Assembly (NCBI GenBank): GCA_903813345.2
Contig: CAIIXF020000008.1
Span: 24,352,822 to 24,416,821, forward strand
DNA length: 64,000 nucleotides
Direction: 5' to 3'
Origin: Owenia fusiformis
Lineage: Eukaryota; Annelida; Polychaeta; Sabellida; Oweniidae
Under the pieces are notes generated by a model, which had not been told where the DNA came from, searched no databases, and saw only the letters and a list, made by a program, of their open reading frames with translations. Position numbers and translations under genes: made by a program. Below are positions 23,270 through 34,979 of the stretch, one piece after another (position 1 is the stretch's first letter; each line of letters starts with the position of its first letter).

Positions 23270-23663
23270 AACTTCTTTTCAGTTCAGAAAATATTCTAGT
23301 TTCTATTTTCGATGACCATTATCGGCTTCCAAGAGCCTAAAGAGCTCGAAATTGCAATCCATTTCCTCCACATTTTCGTTGTGATCGTATTTGGCCGTCA
23401 TTTTGTATGATTTGTTCACTAAAAACGACTTAAACACTGTTTAAATTGTTGAATTGAGAAATATTTTTCGAAACATCGCCATTTCTAGGTCAACAGGAAG
23501 TCACCTACTAAGGACTGAATAAATCGGGCAATCTAATTGGATCATAAGAACGGCGGGAAAAAGTAAAGTTTTCAAAAGTTAGATTTGTGTCGTCCGGATC
23601 CGCCGGTGGATTCTGGCGGTAATTTTGAATGGGCGGACGCGGTCGCCGGTGGTCTGCTAAAGG
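23270..23663 (-). mobile_element. piggyBac relic nested in the pearl-like element
   Basis: On the minus strand it begins at TTAA (23667-23664) and CCTTTAGCAGACC, then passes through CCACCGGCGACCGCG. The same family as 51635-52329. The far terminus is lost or rearranged. Confidence 0.65.
23303..23401 (-). pseudogene. 32-codon ORF of piggyBac relic, copy 1
   Basis: ATG at 23401, TAG at 23305-23303. It begins MTAKYDHNENVEEMD and ends LLEADNGHRK before the stop. It differs from the copy at 51895-51993 at only about five residues and shares its length and stop. Probably the N-terminus of a transposase ORF left after internal deletion. Confidence 0.55.
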
Positions 23664-24349
23664 TTAATGACCTTGACCTTCGACTTTGAAAATTTAACTT
23701 TTTCAGACCTCAGAAGGTGTTTTGTAATTAAGCTGACCTAAATTTAAATCCAAAATATCAATTTAGAAAATCAATTTTTTTGACCTTTTCAAGGTCACTG
23801 AAGGTGAATGAAAGGTCAAATCTGAAATCTAAGGTCAGATTTGAACTTTTGAGAACTTGTAGATGTTTTTAAAAAAAAATTTGGTCAATTTGGAGCAAGT
23901 TGAAAAATTCAAAATAGCTGCCAAATTGAAAAATTCAAAATGGCCACCATGTAATTCAGCCAGCATACCCAAAACCTTATCAGATCTAGTCTGCTCTTGC
24001 ATCTGTAAAAATTTCAAGTTGAACGGATAAGTGGTTTTCCTGGAATTTTGATGACAAGATTTGTTGAAAAATTCAAAATGGCCACCACGTAGTTTACCCA
24101 GCATGCCCTTAACCTAATCAGATCTTGGTACTAGTCTGCTCTTGCATCTGTAAAAATTTCAAGTTGAACAGGTAAGCAGTTATCCTGGAAATTTGATGAC
24201 AAGATTTGGTTTATGTCCCGCCCGCCCGCACGCCCGCCCAACAGCACAAGACGACAACAATATAGCACTTTTTCAAAGTGCGATAATAAAAGGAAAAAGA
24301 ACACTAGAAAACAGAATATAACAAGAACACAAATGTGTACAAAATGTCC

Positions 24350-24915
24350 CCACCAATGGGTGATCCCGTCAAATGGTTATCCTGAAAATGAGTAGACAAG
24401 ACTTTACCGACGCAGTTTGAGGACAGAAAATCCAAAATGGCAGCCTTAAAATTTACCTAGAATGCCAAAAAACTAATCAGATCTAGATTTTCATACAAAG
24501 AATCATCCCTGAAAATTTGAAATTGATCTACCAAATGGTTCACCTAAAAACGCATAGACAAGACTTTACAGACAAGATTTTAAGATGGAAAATCTAAAAT
24601 GGCTGCCTTGACATTTATCCAGAATGCCAAAAAACTAAACAGATCTAGATTTTCATACTAAAAATCATCCCTGAAAATTTGAAATTGATCTACCAAACGG
24701 TTCACCTGGAAATGCGTAAACAAGACTTTACAGACAAGATTTTAGGACGGAAAATCCAAAATGACTGCCTTGACATTTACCCAGAACGCCAAAAAACTAA
24801 TCTGATCTAGATTTTCATACTAAGATTCATCCCTGAAAATTTGAAATTGATCTACCAAAAGGTTCACCTGAAAACTCGTAGACAAGACTTTACAGACAAG
24901 ATTTTAGGACGGAAA
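24350..24915 (+). repeat. Tandem array related to family C
   Basis: Three to four copies of a unit of about 165 bp: TAGACAAGACTTTACAGACA, GATTTTAGGACGGAAAATCC, AAAATGGCTGCCTTGACATT, AACTAATCAGATCTAGATTT and GAAAATTTGAAATTGATCTA. It ends abruptly at the coding-like relic that follows. Confidence 0.6.
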
Positions 24916-25970
24916 AATCTTCACGAAGTTCTTCACGAAAACTATGAATACCATGACCTCAACAACACTGGTGTGATCACCATAGATGAGGATTACAAAA
25001 GATTGTGTTTTTATACAGAACGTCCATAGTAGTGGATAGATGCTTTAACTGCATTTTACAGAAACAAAGGTATGAAAGCCTCAACCACACGCCAAACAAA
25101 TAGCACAACTGTTACTGTCGCAGAGCATGCTACAATAGAAGTAAATGATTCGGGAGTCATAGGTGTAACAGGTGAAGCACTAGATGACTGGCCGGAAAAT
25201 GATTTCCAGTTAATCAAAGGAACTATCGCCCCTTTGATCCCAATGCCAGTGTCAACACCCTAACGGATTGACCCACCATCATCATCATCTACACCCCTCA
25301 ATGGATTATCAATCCGTGGATATTATACCCCCCACTCAATCCCAAGGTATTCCATCAGAGAACATCACTGTCATCACAGACACACAGGAACCATCTATCA
25401 GGCCTAATACCAGTGCTATAGATATGGAGGTCAGTCAAATGCTCTTTAGCAACATTTCATCCACACTCTCAGGATCTGATCCAGATATGTCTCCATCATT
25501 GCTACAGACAAACAAAAATAATAAAACAACAGATGACACTGTAGAGACTATCACTATAAAGGACACACAGCCTTCTAGCAATGGTCTGAATACAACCCCC
25601 TCCCACCCAACAACAGATGATTTACACATGACAGAAACACTCGAGCCACCGTCCCCACCCCCAGTTTTGTGTCACTGTGCAAAGGCTCCTACTACATAAT
25701 ATGAAGGAGAAAACAAAAAACTCAGAAGCAAAATTATCAAACAAGCTGCCAAAATAGATGATCTCCTATAGCGTTTACAATGTAGAAGTAAATGAACTTC
25801 AGAGGGAGGATGAAGCAGAAGCACAACAGTTACTGTTTGACAGTAGAGTCAGAGATCTTGACAATGAACTCTCAACAGTTAGAAATGAGCTTGACTACAA
25901 ATCAATATTTTTCGATGAAAGTCAGAGTATATATTCCTCTAAAGGTTCTACACATATTAGCAATTGACTA
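24916..25970 (+). pseudogene. Unidentified broken ORF with coiled-coil tail
   Basis: Coding-like sequence in pieces. The frame to 25026 reads NLHEVLHENYEYHDLNNTGV and on to YKRLCFYTERP, then two TAG stops. The same frame goes on with WIDALTAFYRNKGMKAST to 25260. A +1 shift gives a long Ser/Thr/Pro-rich stretch with HHHHLHP to 25696. Another shift at about 25758 gives a charged heptad-like helix (RVRDLDNELSTVRNELDYKS). This layout (folded N-part, disordered middle, coiled coil) could be a LINE ORF1 or a dead gene. I do not recognise the family. Confidence 0.5.
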
Positions 25971-28277
25971 TCTATTAAAAATGTGCACTAGTTTTGAGAT
26001 ACTTGATCTCAAACTAAAAAAAAGGTCAAAGGAGTAGTATCGATATGGAGAACTGAATTCAACAATGTTTTTCTCTTAAACCAATCATTGAAAACATTCT
26101 GTAAAAAGTACCTTGTTGGAACAAAATAGCATATACAACATGTTTTTAGACCTCTCAATATTATAGTTATACAAAGGAATTTTTGGTTGATTTTAAAAAT
26201 AATGATTACTTTGTATTTTCTACAGTATTAGAAATAAGGTGACTTTCAATATTTATGAATTTCATGTCATTTATCTCAATGGCCAAAGTTTGTAAAATAA
26301 GAGAGGCACAAAAACCTTGCAAAACAACTATTTACTATTGAAAACATAGAGCATAAAGTATTTCTTTCGTTTGTGTGCTTGAGATTACTTTTACAATTTT
26401 TTCTTAATTAGAAAATATGACTAAAGAACATAGGGAAATTAATAAGCCTTTTTTATTCTCACTTTTTAAAATTACCTATTGGCGTTTTGGCGTACATTGT
26501 TCTTATGCCACTGCATGTATGATGGAAATAGGGGCTATTTTCTGATTTGCATTATCCTCATCTATCTTTCTGTATAGAGAACAGGTACAAATTACTGATA
26601 GCTAACATTAATACTGACATAAAAGCTAATTTGCACGGGTGATAAAAGCGATAATACAAAATCTATTAACCCTCACTTATTTCTCAGTGACATGGATAGC
26701 AGAGCAGAAAAGCAATAAATGATATTGTCATGAAATAAGTATACCTACATGTACATTATAATAACATAATATGCAAGGGATTGTTTGTGTCTTAAAGTCC
26801 CCGATAAATCGGGCTACGTATACCGCCGTGTTTACATTAGGGGATTAGAAGAGTTTATTTTTTATTTAGGTATGCAAGCTACGTATATCAATATTAGGCC
26901 TTCATTCATGTACTCGTGTGCATGTAATCAGCATGCCCTTCAGTATTATGTAAACCAGGCTATTCAAGTACTGTATAATGTACACTATTTATGTGTGTAC
27001 TACATACAATACAATTCCCTGGGAAACAAAACACAAATACTTTTTATATGTTCAAAATGAGCCATTTGATTGATGCAAACACTAAATAGCTTTATAAATA
27101 ACATCTACAAAGTACATATGTATATCTAATAGTAATTTTCAATTTCAATGGTGAAATTTCCCTGGTTACGATTATATGGGAAATCATCACGAGACGAAGA
27201 TCGTTCGCCTTCCTGGCTTACCTCTGAATCGTGTACCTGGTAATCTCTTTATATAGTTTAGCGAGAGCGGTGCGCCTGCGCAGTTTTGAACTTTGGCGCA
27301 CACTTTAAACACATTTTTTACCCAAAAACACATGTTGACAACTATTTCTTCTTGTTAAATCACAGTATTAATTTAGGAACCCTTTACATGAAAGTAAACA
27401 TGAATTGCCGGCTCGTCAAAATATAAGATGTCATTTTGTTTACAACGCACTGATTCTAGTCTGTACTGTCTGTAGGCGGCCCTTACTTTAAAAGGTTTGA
27501 AATGGTTCTCCATTGTAATTGCCCTCTCATCTTAGCCTACACATTAAATGCAAAGCAAAAACAAACACAGTTTTCTTGCACTCTCTCATTTTACATGGTT
27601 AGAAACATGAAATATAGTGTATGTATGTTGCCCCTGTAGTATCCATAGGCCTAGTTGAACGAAATCATGCATTACTCACAAAAGTTTGTCTGTTTGTTGT
27701 ATGTTCCTATTAGGAACATGCATAAGAACTCTGAAATTAGTCTAACTAAAGTTGGGAGTTCTCTTTTCAAAGAACATCCAGATTGAAAGATAAATAGGCT
27801 CCCTTAAAATTTAACACTTTTTATATTTTTGATTCTAATATGTGATGATGAAATCACTCTCGCGTAGCTAGGATGAGGCAGACATTCAATACAGTAGATA
27901 TGTTTTGACATGCACAAAGCTCTATTTAGTGATATTTTCATTTCATATATGGCGGTCAATCCATTGTCTGACAACAAAATCTAGGCAGTGTGCACTGTGC
28001 ATTTTTACCTTCTGTGAAATATCAAGTCGAATTTAGTAGTCGTTTTGTGTTTTATTATCATTCTGCATTTTAATTCTATATGTGTTTAGTGTTAAAACGT
28101 CAGCAGAAATACATATCCATACAATAATCGAGAGAATTAGATTTTTCGAAAACCTGTCTCTTGCAAAGGATGGATAGACTTGTATTACCATTCTCAAAAG
28201 TGCGGCTGTGCACCTCAATGTCACCATATACCTAATCTACTGACAGCAGCGTGTCATTCACATATACACCCTTAATT
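25971..28277. other. Intronic sequence, mostly featureless
   Basis: Within intron 1 of the CFAP97-like gene. Nothing codes convincingly. Around 27270 a CG-rich GGTGCGCCTGCGCAGT (NRF1-like) stands out in AT-rich surroundings, but no splice donor or exon was found beside it. Confidence 0.4.
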
Positions 28278-30015
28278 CACACTGCTATAGCATGACGGTT
28301 ACGCCACCTCTGAAAACGAGGTTGGACAGCTACGTACGTTCACTGATTTATCCAATAAAATGGCCGCGATGGAACAGAAAACTAAAGTTGGTGTATTATT
28401 TTCTACTACTGTGTATCAATGAAAGGATGAACGATTTATGTAAGCATCACATTCAGTGATGCATTTAGTAATGTATATTTTGAACGTATTCTTTGCAAAT
28501 TGATGCCCAGGGATAACATGAAATAAGCCAAAAACTGTTGATTTTGAAATTCAAAACTACACAAAATTTAGTAATTTGTTTATTTGTGTCTTAGGGCATG
28601 GTCTACATTGCCTAACGACCTCGAGGTATATAGATGTAACCTACATACGATCATAAAAAGCCAATTGAGCATTGGAAACCACCTAATATGTTCTACTCAA
28701 GCTATAATAAAGTATTTTGAATTTGCGGTTACGCAAAAAATTGATGGACAGTTACGCGAACCTCGTTCAAATATGTATCCCCGATTCATTGTTATTAATT
28801 TTGTCATATTCATCAGTACTTGATGCTAATTCTTCTTTTGCCTCTTCATTGCTATCTTTTTGACTTTCATTGGTTTCATAAAGCAAGACACAATTTTTTC
28901 CTTGTCCTATAGAGGCTCAAACAAGAGCGTCTCTTGCGAGTCCTGAAAACAAATATAAGCAATTCAATATTCCATTTCCTACCCATTATAACAATGACAT
29001 GGAAAGAGGCTATCAGAACTAGCAACCTTGACTTGAAAGGTGTACACGCACGTAACTGTCTGCTAAATATCTTATGTACAACTAATACAATACGTTACCG
29101 TCCATAGAATTCATATGTAGTCGTCTAATGACATTGCGTTTGAAACCTTATTATTAACACATCAGTGTCGCGATATAGGGTAGCGATTTTTGGGGTTTTA
29201 TTTTGTGCTACTTTTTGACTTAAACAAATTGTAAGAAACAATGTACTATCTTTGTCTTGCACTAAATTGAACATATTCACTTTTAAAAAGTAACATCCAA
29301 AATGAGCATATTCCATAGTCCATTTATGTATTCCCTTACCTGTTTTAAAAGTAACACAAATGGCCAAAAGTAGCACATTTTTAGAAAATGAACAGAGTCA
29401 AGTCTATCGATAGATTCTGATACCTTTTTTAAAAGTAACACAAATGGCCAAAAGTAGCACATTTTTAGAAAATGAACAGAGTCAAGTCTATCGATAGATT
29501 CTGATACCTTAGGCTGGACTCTGTGCTACTTTTGGCCATTTGTGTTAGTTTTTCAATAGGGTCCATTTTATGCATATACGTTATCTCTTTTGATTGAGAA
29601 TTTTATTCTAAGTCCAAATGTAGCACAAAATCTCTCCCCTACATCATGACATATATCTATTTACAATATACACCACGTTCCGGTTCTGGATTTGTCATTT
29701 TATGGCTTGTTCATACATAGTTTACTGACAGTTAATAGTTTGAGTGGCTGTGAGGCACATATACTGAGAAAAAATGAGAATGGACTAAAAATTATGAACT
29801 TTGATATCTCAGCACCACCTGGCAAATTTGCCCAGTCTTTATAACCATCCATATACATTTATACGTCATCAAATGGAACTAGTTGAAAAGGAAATCTTAT
29901 CTGTGAATCTTGCCTACAGGTGAGAAAGAGGTCTTTCCCATCCGTCATTTTTTGTTATCGTTACAGCAAAATTTTGCAAATCGCCTTGATGTAACCGTCA
30001 TGCTATAACACCGTG
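28278..30015. mobile_element. 1.7-kb TIR element with CAC ends
   Basis: Left end CACACTGCTATAGCATGACG and right end, read inversely, CACGGTGTTATAGCATGACG agree at 22 of 25 positions. The flanks are TAATT (left) and TAATG (right), a probable 5-bp duplication with one change. The first 420 bp recur inverted at 60775-61200. The interior has no transposase frame and holds a duplicated 86-bp block (29343-29515). Confidence 0.65.
29343..29548. repeat. 86-bp tandem duplication followed by an inverted segment
   Basis: The phrase TTAAAAGTAACACAAATGGC, continuing to CGATAGATTCTGATACC, occurs twice in a row almost unchanged. It is followed at once by GTGCTACTTTTGGCCATTTG, the inverse of its central part. 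Near identity implies a recent duplication. Confidence 0.75.
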
Positions 30016-31140
30016 TAATGTAATTAGCATAGCAAAATGATCTTGTCTACTTGGCTACGTGTCTTTATCATAAGTGTTCATCAGACTAATTATGCATGGT
30101 TAGGAGAAAATCATTAGCCAATCAAATTTATAAATAAATTCCGCGCATGCGTCTTACAAGGGTGCAGAAATTTGTATTTATAAACAAACCAATTTGGGAT
30201 AACCCGATAACACTCAGAGAAATCTGACAATCTACAGAAGATCACTTCAAAAAATCAAGAGCGGACTGACGGTGTATTCTACTATGCTGGTATCTAAGAT
30301 TTTCAGTATAGATAAAGTCTTTTGGGATCTTTTGAATGAGGTACATGTAAGTCTCTAGTTCGAAAGATAATCATATAAACTTGAGTTTTGAAGAAAAAGT
30401 TTAACATGTGCGAAGGCCCATTTTCTTAGTGCCATATTATGACTGATTTGAGAAATACATGTCTCTTTCAATGAAGTTGTAAATTAATAGTATAACAAGC
30501 GTTTGATACAGAGTGGCCAGTTTAGTAAAGAGGGCAAATAGCCTCTTAACGCTTGATACAGCACATAGGTAACAGTACGGTAGAGAAGGAATGGCCAAAC
30601 TTTATTTGGTAATTGATACAGAAGTAACAGTTTAGTGAATTGGCGATTTTTATTTGGTGCTTATTACAGCTGGGGTTACAGTTTAGTGAAGGGGCAATTT
30701 TTATTTGTCTTTAACATAAAGATCATGGTACATATAAATCTACAGTATGGGGGTTTTGTTAATTCTTTAGATCATTAATTTGATACATTTGTCAACCATA
30801 AATTGTGTAATAGGCTTCTATTCATATTGAAAATTGGTAAAATATAATAGGTTAATTGTTAAAAGATTTCAATCGATTAGTCAAATTGTTTTACATCTAT
30901 GTAATAAAGGCATCATAATAATGAAGTAACAAACCTAATTATGTATCTTTGAGGTAGGTATTACCTTATCATGTAACCAAACTCGTCTGGCCCAGATACC
31001 TACTCCCCGATTCTGAAATGTCGTATATCTAGGGCCAGACGAGGTCCAATGCAAAAAAGGGGGGATTTACTCCGGAAAAAACATGTCGCTTAATCATCAC
31101 TTATTATTCATTCCCTATTAGCCATCCAACCAAAGCAAAA
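30016..31140. other. Intronic sequence with a weak promoter-like patch
   Basis: CCGCGCATGCGTC at about 30141-30153 is followed by TATTTATAAAC about 25 bp later, and a GTAAGT lies near 30345. GATACAG...GTAACAGTTTAGTGAA phrases repeat loosely at 30500-30690. No gene can be supported. Confidence 0.3.
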
Positions 31141-31905
31141 GTCCACCCGTATAGCTCAGCGGTAGCGCATGTACCTCTTACGCAATAGGTCCCGGATTCG
31201 ATCCCTGGTTCAGGCTTAAATTTGCTTGTTTGCGTGAAGTACTTCAGGGTGTTTGACTGAGTGGTCCGTAACTCGTACAAAAGGCTGTGGTGTGTACTTG
31301 TATGTCTATATATGTATAAGTGCACATAAAAGAACACAGGGCTCCTTCAAGAAGGGGTTTCTGGGGGCTTTGTATAAAAAACCTCCTACCTCATACCCAC
31401 CTACCCACGTACGTGGGACATGATACAGTCTTTGAAGGGTTCAATTTTAAAGATCTTAGTTTATTAAATCTTAGTTTATGATGAATTATAGATGCATTTG
31501 TAACGACCCTTGGTAGCAAGTTGCTACTACATCCCAGCTGGGTTCGATTTCTTCTCGGGGCATCGGATTTAGCACAATTTCTTTAATTTCTTTATCTGGC
31601 TTGTTGGACCTATGCTCGCGGTCTTTAGTTATTTATTCCCCTGGGGCGCCCTCGGGTCATTACACATTAAAATGCATCCATATTTATTTATTTATGGATC
31701 TTTCATCTGTCTAGTCATGAAATAAAGCCGGAATTGTATAGAAATGTTATAATTTGAGCTATTTTGAGATTTAATAATCTTTAAAATTGAACCCTTCAAT
31801 GACTGTATCATGTTCCACGTAGGTGGGTAGGTGGGTATGAGGTAGGAGGTTTTTTATACAAAGCCGTTTCTGGGTCTATCTTCCAGGTTAATTACGTAAA
31901 TTACG
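31141..31905 (+). mobile_element. tRNA-derived SINE, split by a MITE
   Basis: A box TAGCTCAGCGG (31152-31162) and B box-like GGATTCGATCC (31194-31204) head the element. The body contains TATAAGTGCACATAAAAGAA, like the GTGCACGTTAAAGA core seen in many invertebrate SINEs. The T stem has a mismatch, so it is not a functional tRNA. A 500-bp MITE sits at 31366-31865; the SINE tail resumes at 31866 with GTTTCTGGGTCTATCTTCC. Confidence 0.65.
31366..31865. mobile_element. 500-bp MITE with 89-bp TIRs and 9-bp target duplication
   Basis: Arms 31366-31454 and 31777-31865 start GGCTTTGTATAAAAAACC and differ at only a few of 89 positions. The insertion duplicated GTTTCTGGG (31357-31365 and 31866-31874). 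Long TIRs with a 9-bp duplication are typical of Mutator-like (MULE) non-autonomous elements. The interior is AT-rich and noncoding. Confidence 0.85.
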
Positions 31906-31915
31906 ACCGTATATA

Positions 31916-32750
31916 CAGTAAAACCTGTCCGATGGAATACCTCTCTGTAGGGAAAACCTATGAACAAGGAATGCTTTTCAAAAGAACCAAATATTTTTCC
32001 ATTGACTTACATGTTAACGGACCCTCTCTGTAGGGAAAACCTCTGAACAGGGAACAAGGAACAGTATTTTGGTGCAAATTATGAAAATTCACCTGTGAAC
32101 AAGGAATATGGAATATTGGTGACACTGTATATTCCATTATTTTTCAGAGGTGTGAAAGTCTTAAGCCAATATCTGATTCTAAAAAGCTTGGATTAATATG
32201 ATTGAGATTAAGATAAGCCAATTGTTTACAAGATGTAGCATCCCACCCACTGTTAATTACCCTGATATATTTTAAAACTAATACTAATCTGTTTGTTACT
32301 AATTATCATGACACTAATTCTTCCTTTCAACAAACATAATTACATCAAATCAGTTGTGATAATCTAGGGATTGACACAATTGTTTTATGGAGATAACAGA
32401 TAAGTACATGTGTCATGTTGAGCCAAATCTATCAACAATTACAACCACTAGACATCATCATACGCCAGCAGCAGCAGCTAAAATCAACATCGGGAGAATG
32501 CTCCTTAACCTCAGCTAAAGGAGGGAGGTGGGAGACCTTCATACATCTTCCAAGATGTCACAACAAGGTCTAGCAACCAAGTATGGAGTCGGCATTGGTA
32601 AAATCAATTAATGCCCAAATATATACAAAAAAATGTTTATTCGGCAATTCTGAGTTTGCTGAAAGTGCGGCCCCTCTCTATAGGGAAAACCTCTGAACAA
32701 GGAAACTTTCCTCCAGTCCGAAGAGCATTCCCTGTTCGCAGGTTTTACTG
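31916..32750. mobile_element. Pogo-like non-autonomous element
   Basis: Ends are CAGTAAAACCTGTCCGATGG and the inverse of CAGTAAAACCTGCGAACAGG. TA flanks both ends (31914-31915, 32751-32752). Subterminal phrases TGTAGGGAAAACCTCTGAAC and ACAAGGAA recur at each end. 835 bp, no transposase. Confidence 0.8.
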
Positions 32751-33224
32751 TATATGGGATATACCCAAGAGGTATTGCTCACCTTCATTGGTGGTAAACA
32801 AAATACAATACAATAAAAATCGGGCTCCATGTAAACCAAAGTATTTATTTGAAATAAAGAGTATATTACTTACACGTAAAAGTGGTGTTTTGTTTATTAT
32901 ATTGATGTTGAAATGGGCACAACATTTCATCAATATTTTCGTCAGTTCTCCGCACTGAATAAAGTCACGTGATGTGACGTAACACAAGTGTGACGCGATA
33001 AATTTTTATACTTTCATGGAACGAAAATACATTTCCCGGGAATCAATACATTCGAAATATTACGATTTCTTCAGCAGATTTTGTTATCAAAATGTAGATT
33101 ACTTTATAAAACAGACGCATCTGTGTTGTATTGAGACTTGAAAGAAATATGGTGGACATTAAATACGATTTTTCAACTTGTTGAACTGACCGAATGTAGT
33201 ACTGAACGAAATATGCAGCCGAGC

Positions 33225-33492
33225 CGAGATCACGAACAGATTGCAGAAGAATTTTTCTTTTTGCTGCGTTTAATCTGTTCATTCTTATTTATTAGCCGTC
33301 ATCCAGCGGTGGAAAGCTAATATACAAAGTTTGATACAAGGAACAAATCGAGACTTCTGGATATTCTATGAGATCACGAACAGATTGCAGAAGAATTTTT
33401 CTTTTTGCTGCATTTAATCGTTTCATTCTTATTTATTAGCCGTCATCCAGCGATGGAAACCTAATATACAAAGTTTGATATAAGGAACAAAT
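33225..33492 (+). repeat. Tandem duplication, about 144-bp period
   Basis: GAGATCACGAACAGATTGCA, continuing through TTTCTTTTTGCTGC and AGCCGTCATCCAGCG to AAAGTTTGATA, occurs twice with few differences. No gene is evident. Just upstream (about 32965) the phrase TCACGTGATGTGACGTAAC holds an E-box and a CRE-like site. Confidence 0.6.
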
Positions 33493-34188
33493 TCGTAAGT
33501 GTTTTTATGATGTTCATTCATTTATCAGCACGTATTATACATTGAAAAGGCAGTGTGTTTTTTCCGGAGTAAATCCCCGGGGGGTTCACTCCAAATAATT
33601 TGGGTAGGTATGTGCAGCACGGTCAATTTTGGCTTTGATCATAAAACATGGAACTTGGCCAATCCGAGAGGAAAAAAACATGGAAAATGATCTAAGAAAG
33701 TTCCCTTTTTTAAGTCAAAATTCAGTTTTTCTACAGAAAATAATATTAAATTTGTTAAAAATTTGTTAGACCTCGTCTTGCCCAGATCTACGACGTCAGG
33801 AGTAGATAACTGGGCCAGACGGGTTTGGATACTTATCATGATGCTTTTGTTACGTACATATAGAAGTAAAACAATTTGACAAATTGACTGAAATCTGTTT
33901 AATTATTACATCATATTTGCTAGCAAGGCCTACGGACACTACGCAACACAATTTTGCACAATAGCGTAAAATAGTAGTAATTGTTTGTTTGAACTGTATA
34001 ATTTTATGAATAAAACTGGAATAATAAATAAATTTAAAAATTCCTTCAAGCTTCAAGCATTCAGTTTCCAGTCTAATGGAATGGATTGGAATACCCTTAG
34101 ACCAAGGATGACTTTAAATAAGTAATAAATAAGCTAAAAATATCTCTTTTTAACATCATAATACAGACCCATCACTGTAAGAACATAC

Positions 34189-34281
34189 CTTCTGCACATG
34201 TAATCTGTGTGCTTGTTCTGCCCACCTTTTTTGTAGCAACTTATTCCCTGCAGGAAACCCTCCTTGATTAGTCTTCGGCAT
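34189..34281 (-). CDS. CFAP97/Hemingway-like protein, coding exon 1
   Basis: First coding exon of a gene read on the minus strand, 31 codons from ATG (34281-34279) to AAG. It is followed by a consensus donor GTATGT (34188-34183), so the exon ends in phase 0. A TAA lies in frame four codons upstream of the ATG, which fixes the start; position -3 is a G. The product begins MPKTNQGGFPAG and continues into a basic stretch with QKRW...HRLHVQK. This resembles the N-terminal arm before the conserved core of CFAP97/Hemingway proteins, where an RW and spaced histidines precede the (K/R)P-x-(L/I)-D-N-x-(P/A)-P segment. That segment is found in the next exon. The gene identity rests on exons 1-3 together. 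An RFX X-box lies about 490 bp upstream. Confidence 0.8.
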
Positions 34282-34771
34282 CTCAATAGTTTAATCGACA
34301 GCTTATCCCTAAAATTCCTTGTATTATTTTTCTTGACAGTTTGTGTAATTCATTGTTAAATTATCCGAAATTATCTAGGTATATTGTATTGTTATAACAC
34401 AGTACACCTTTTAAAATCTAAACTCTACCAGCTTATGCAGTGAAGATCAAAATATTGATGCTGCGGTACCACTTGCGTTTCATTGGTACAAAACTAATCC
34501 TAATTTGATTATTTAGCGTGGCTGCAATATCCAAACAAATCACTTATTTCTTATCAAAACTTATTTTGATAAATCATTATGTCTATCTACGTGTAGGCTA
34601 ATCCACTTTGACTTTCCTAATCTGCTTAGGCCTAGACTTCTACAGGATTTTCCAACTTTGCTCAATTGATGGACTCATAAGCCTTTATAATGATACTCGT
34701 ACTTGTTCTATGCATATATGCTTAATTTCACAGTTGATCATCAATCTTAAACCACATTCAAACTGCTGTAT

Positions 34772-34784
34772 GTTGCTAGGCAAC
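34772..34784. promoter_or_regulatory. RFX-type X-box upstream of the CFAP97-like gene
   Basis: The sequence GTTGCTAGGCAAC is a symmetric RFX X-box (half-sites GTTGC and GCAAC around a 3-bp centre). RFX factors bind such sites upstream of ciliary genes in animals. It is about 490 bp upstream of the CFAP97-like start codon (34281). A random 13-bp perfect site is unlikely in 64 kb, and its position beside a ciliary gene supports function. The transcription start has not been located. Confidence 0.65.
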
Positions 34785-34979
34785 TTTATTGATCAAATAT
34801 GGCCAATGTTATTCCTATAATCTAGAGGACTAAGTTGTTTAATTTAGATTCTAAACTTTAAGAAACTTTAAATAATGATTTTTAGATATTCCGAAACTAT
34901 CTCGTGAAACAGCATAAGATGGAAACTTGGAAAAAGGCAAAGATACAGTATTTATGTAAATTGTTACTATTCTAGACTC

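Larger units (their letters stand above)
22469..24290 (+). mobile_element. Pearl-like family D element with (CCCG)n block
   Basis: The left end, TAACAAGACACACAGTGATA followed by AATATCGCACTTTGAAGAG, is partly inverted at the right end as GCACTTTttcAAAGTGCGATAA. Core units carry TTCAAAATGGCCACCA, CCCAGCATGCCC, TAATCAGATCTTGGCACTAG, TGCATCTGTAAAAATTTCAA and a block rich in TGACCTT/AAGGTCA. A (CCCG)n stretch lies at 24216-24240. A piggyBac relic interrupts it at about 23270-23663. An inverse copy lies at 61294-62151. Confidence 0.7.
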
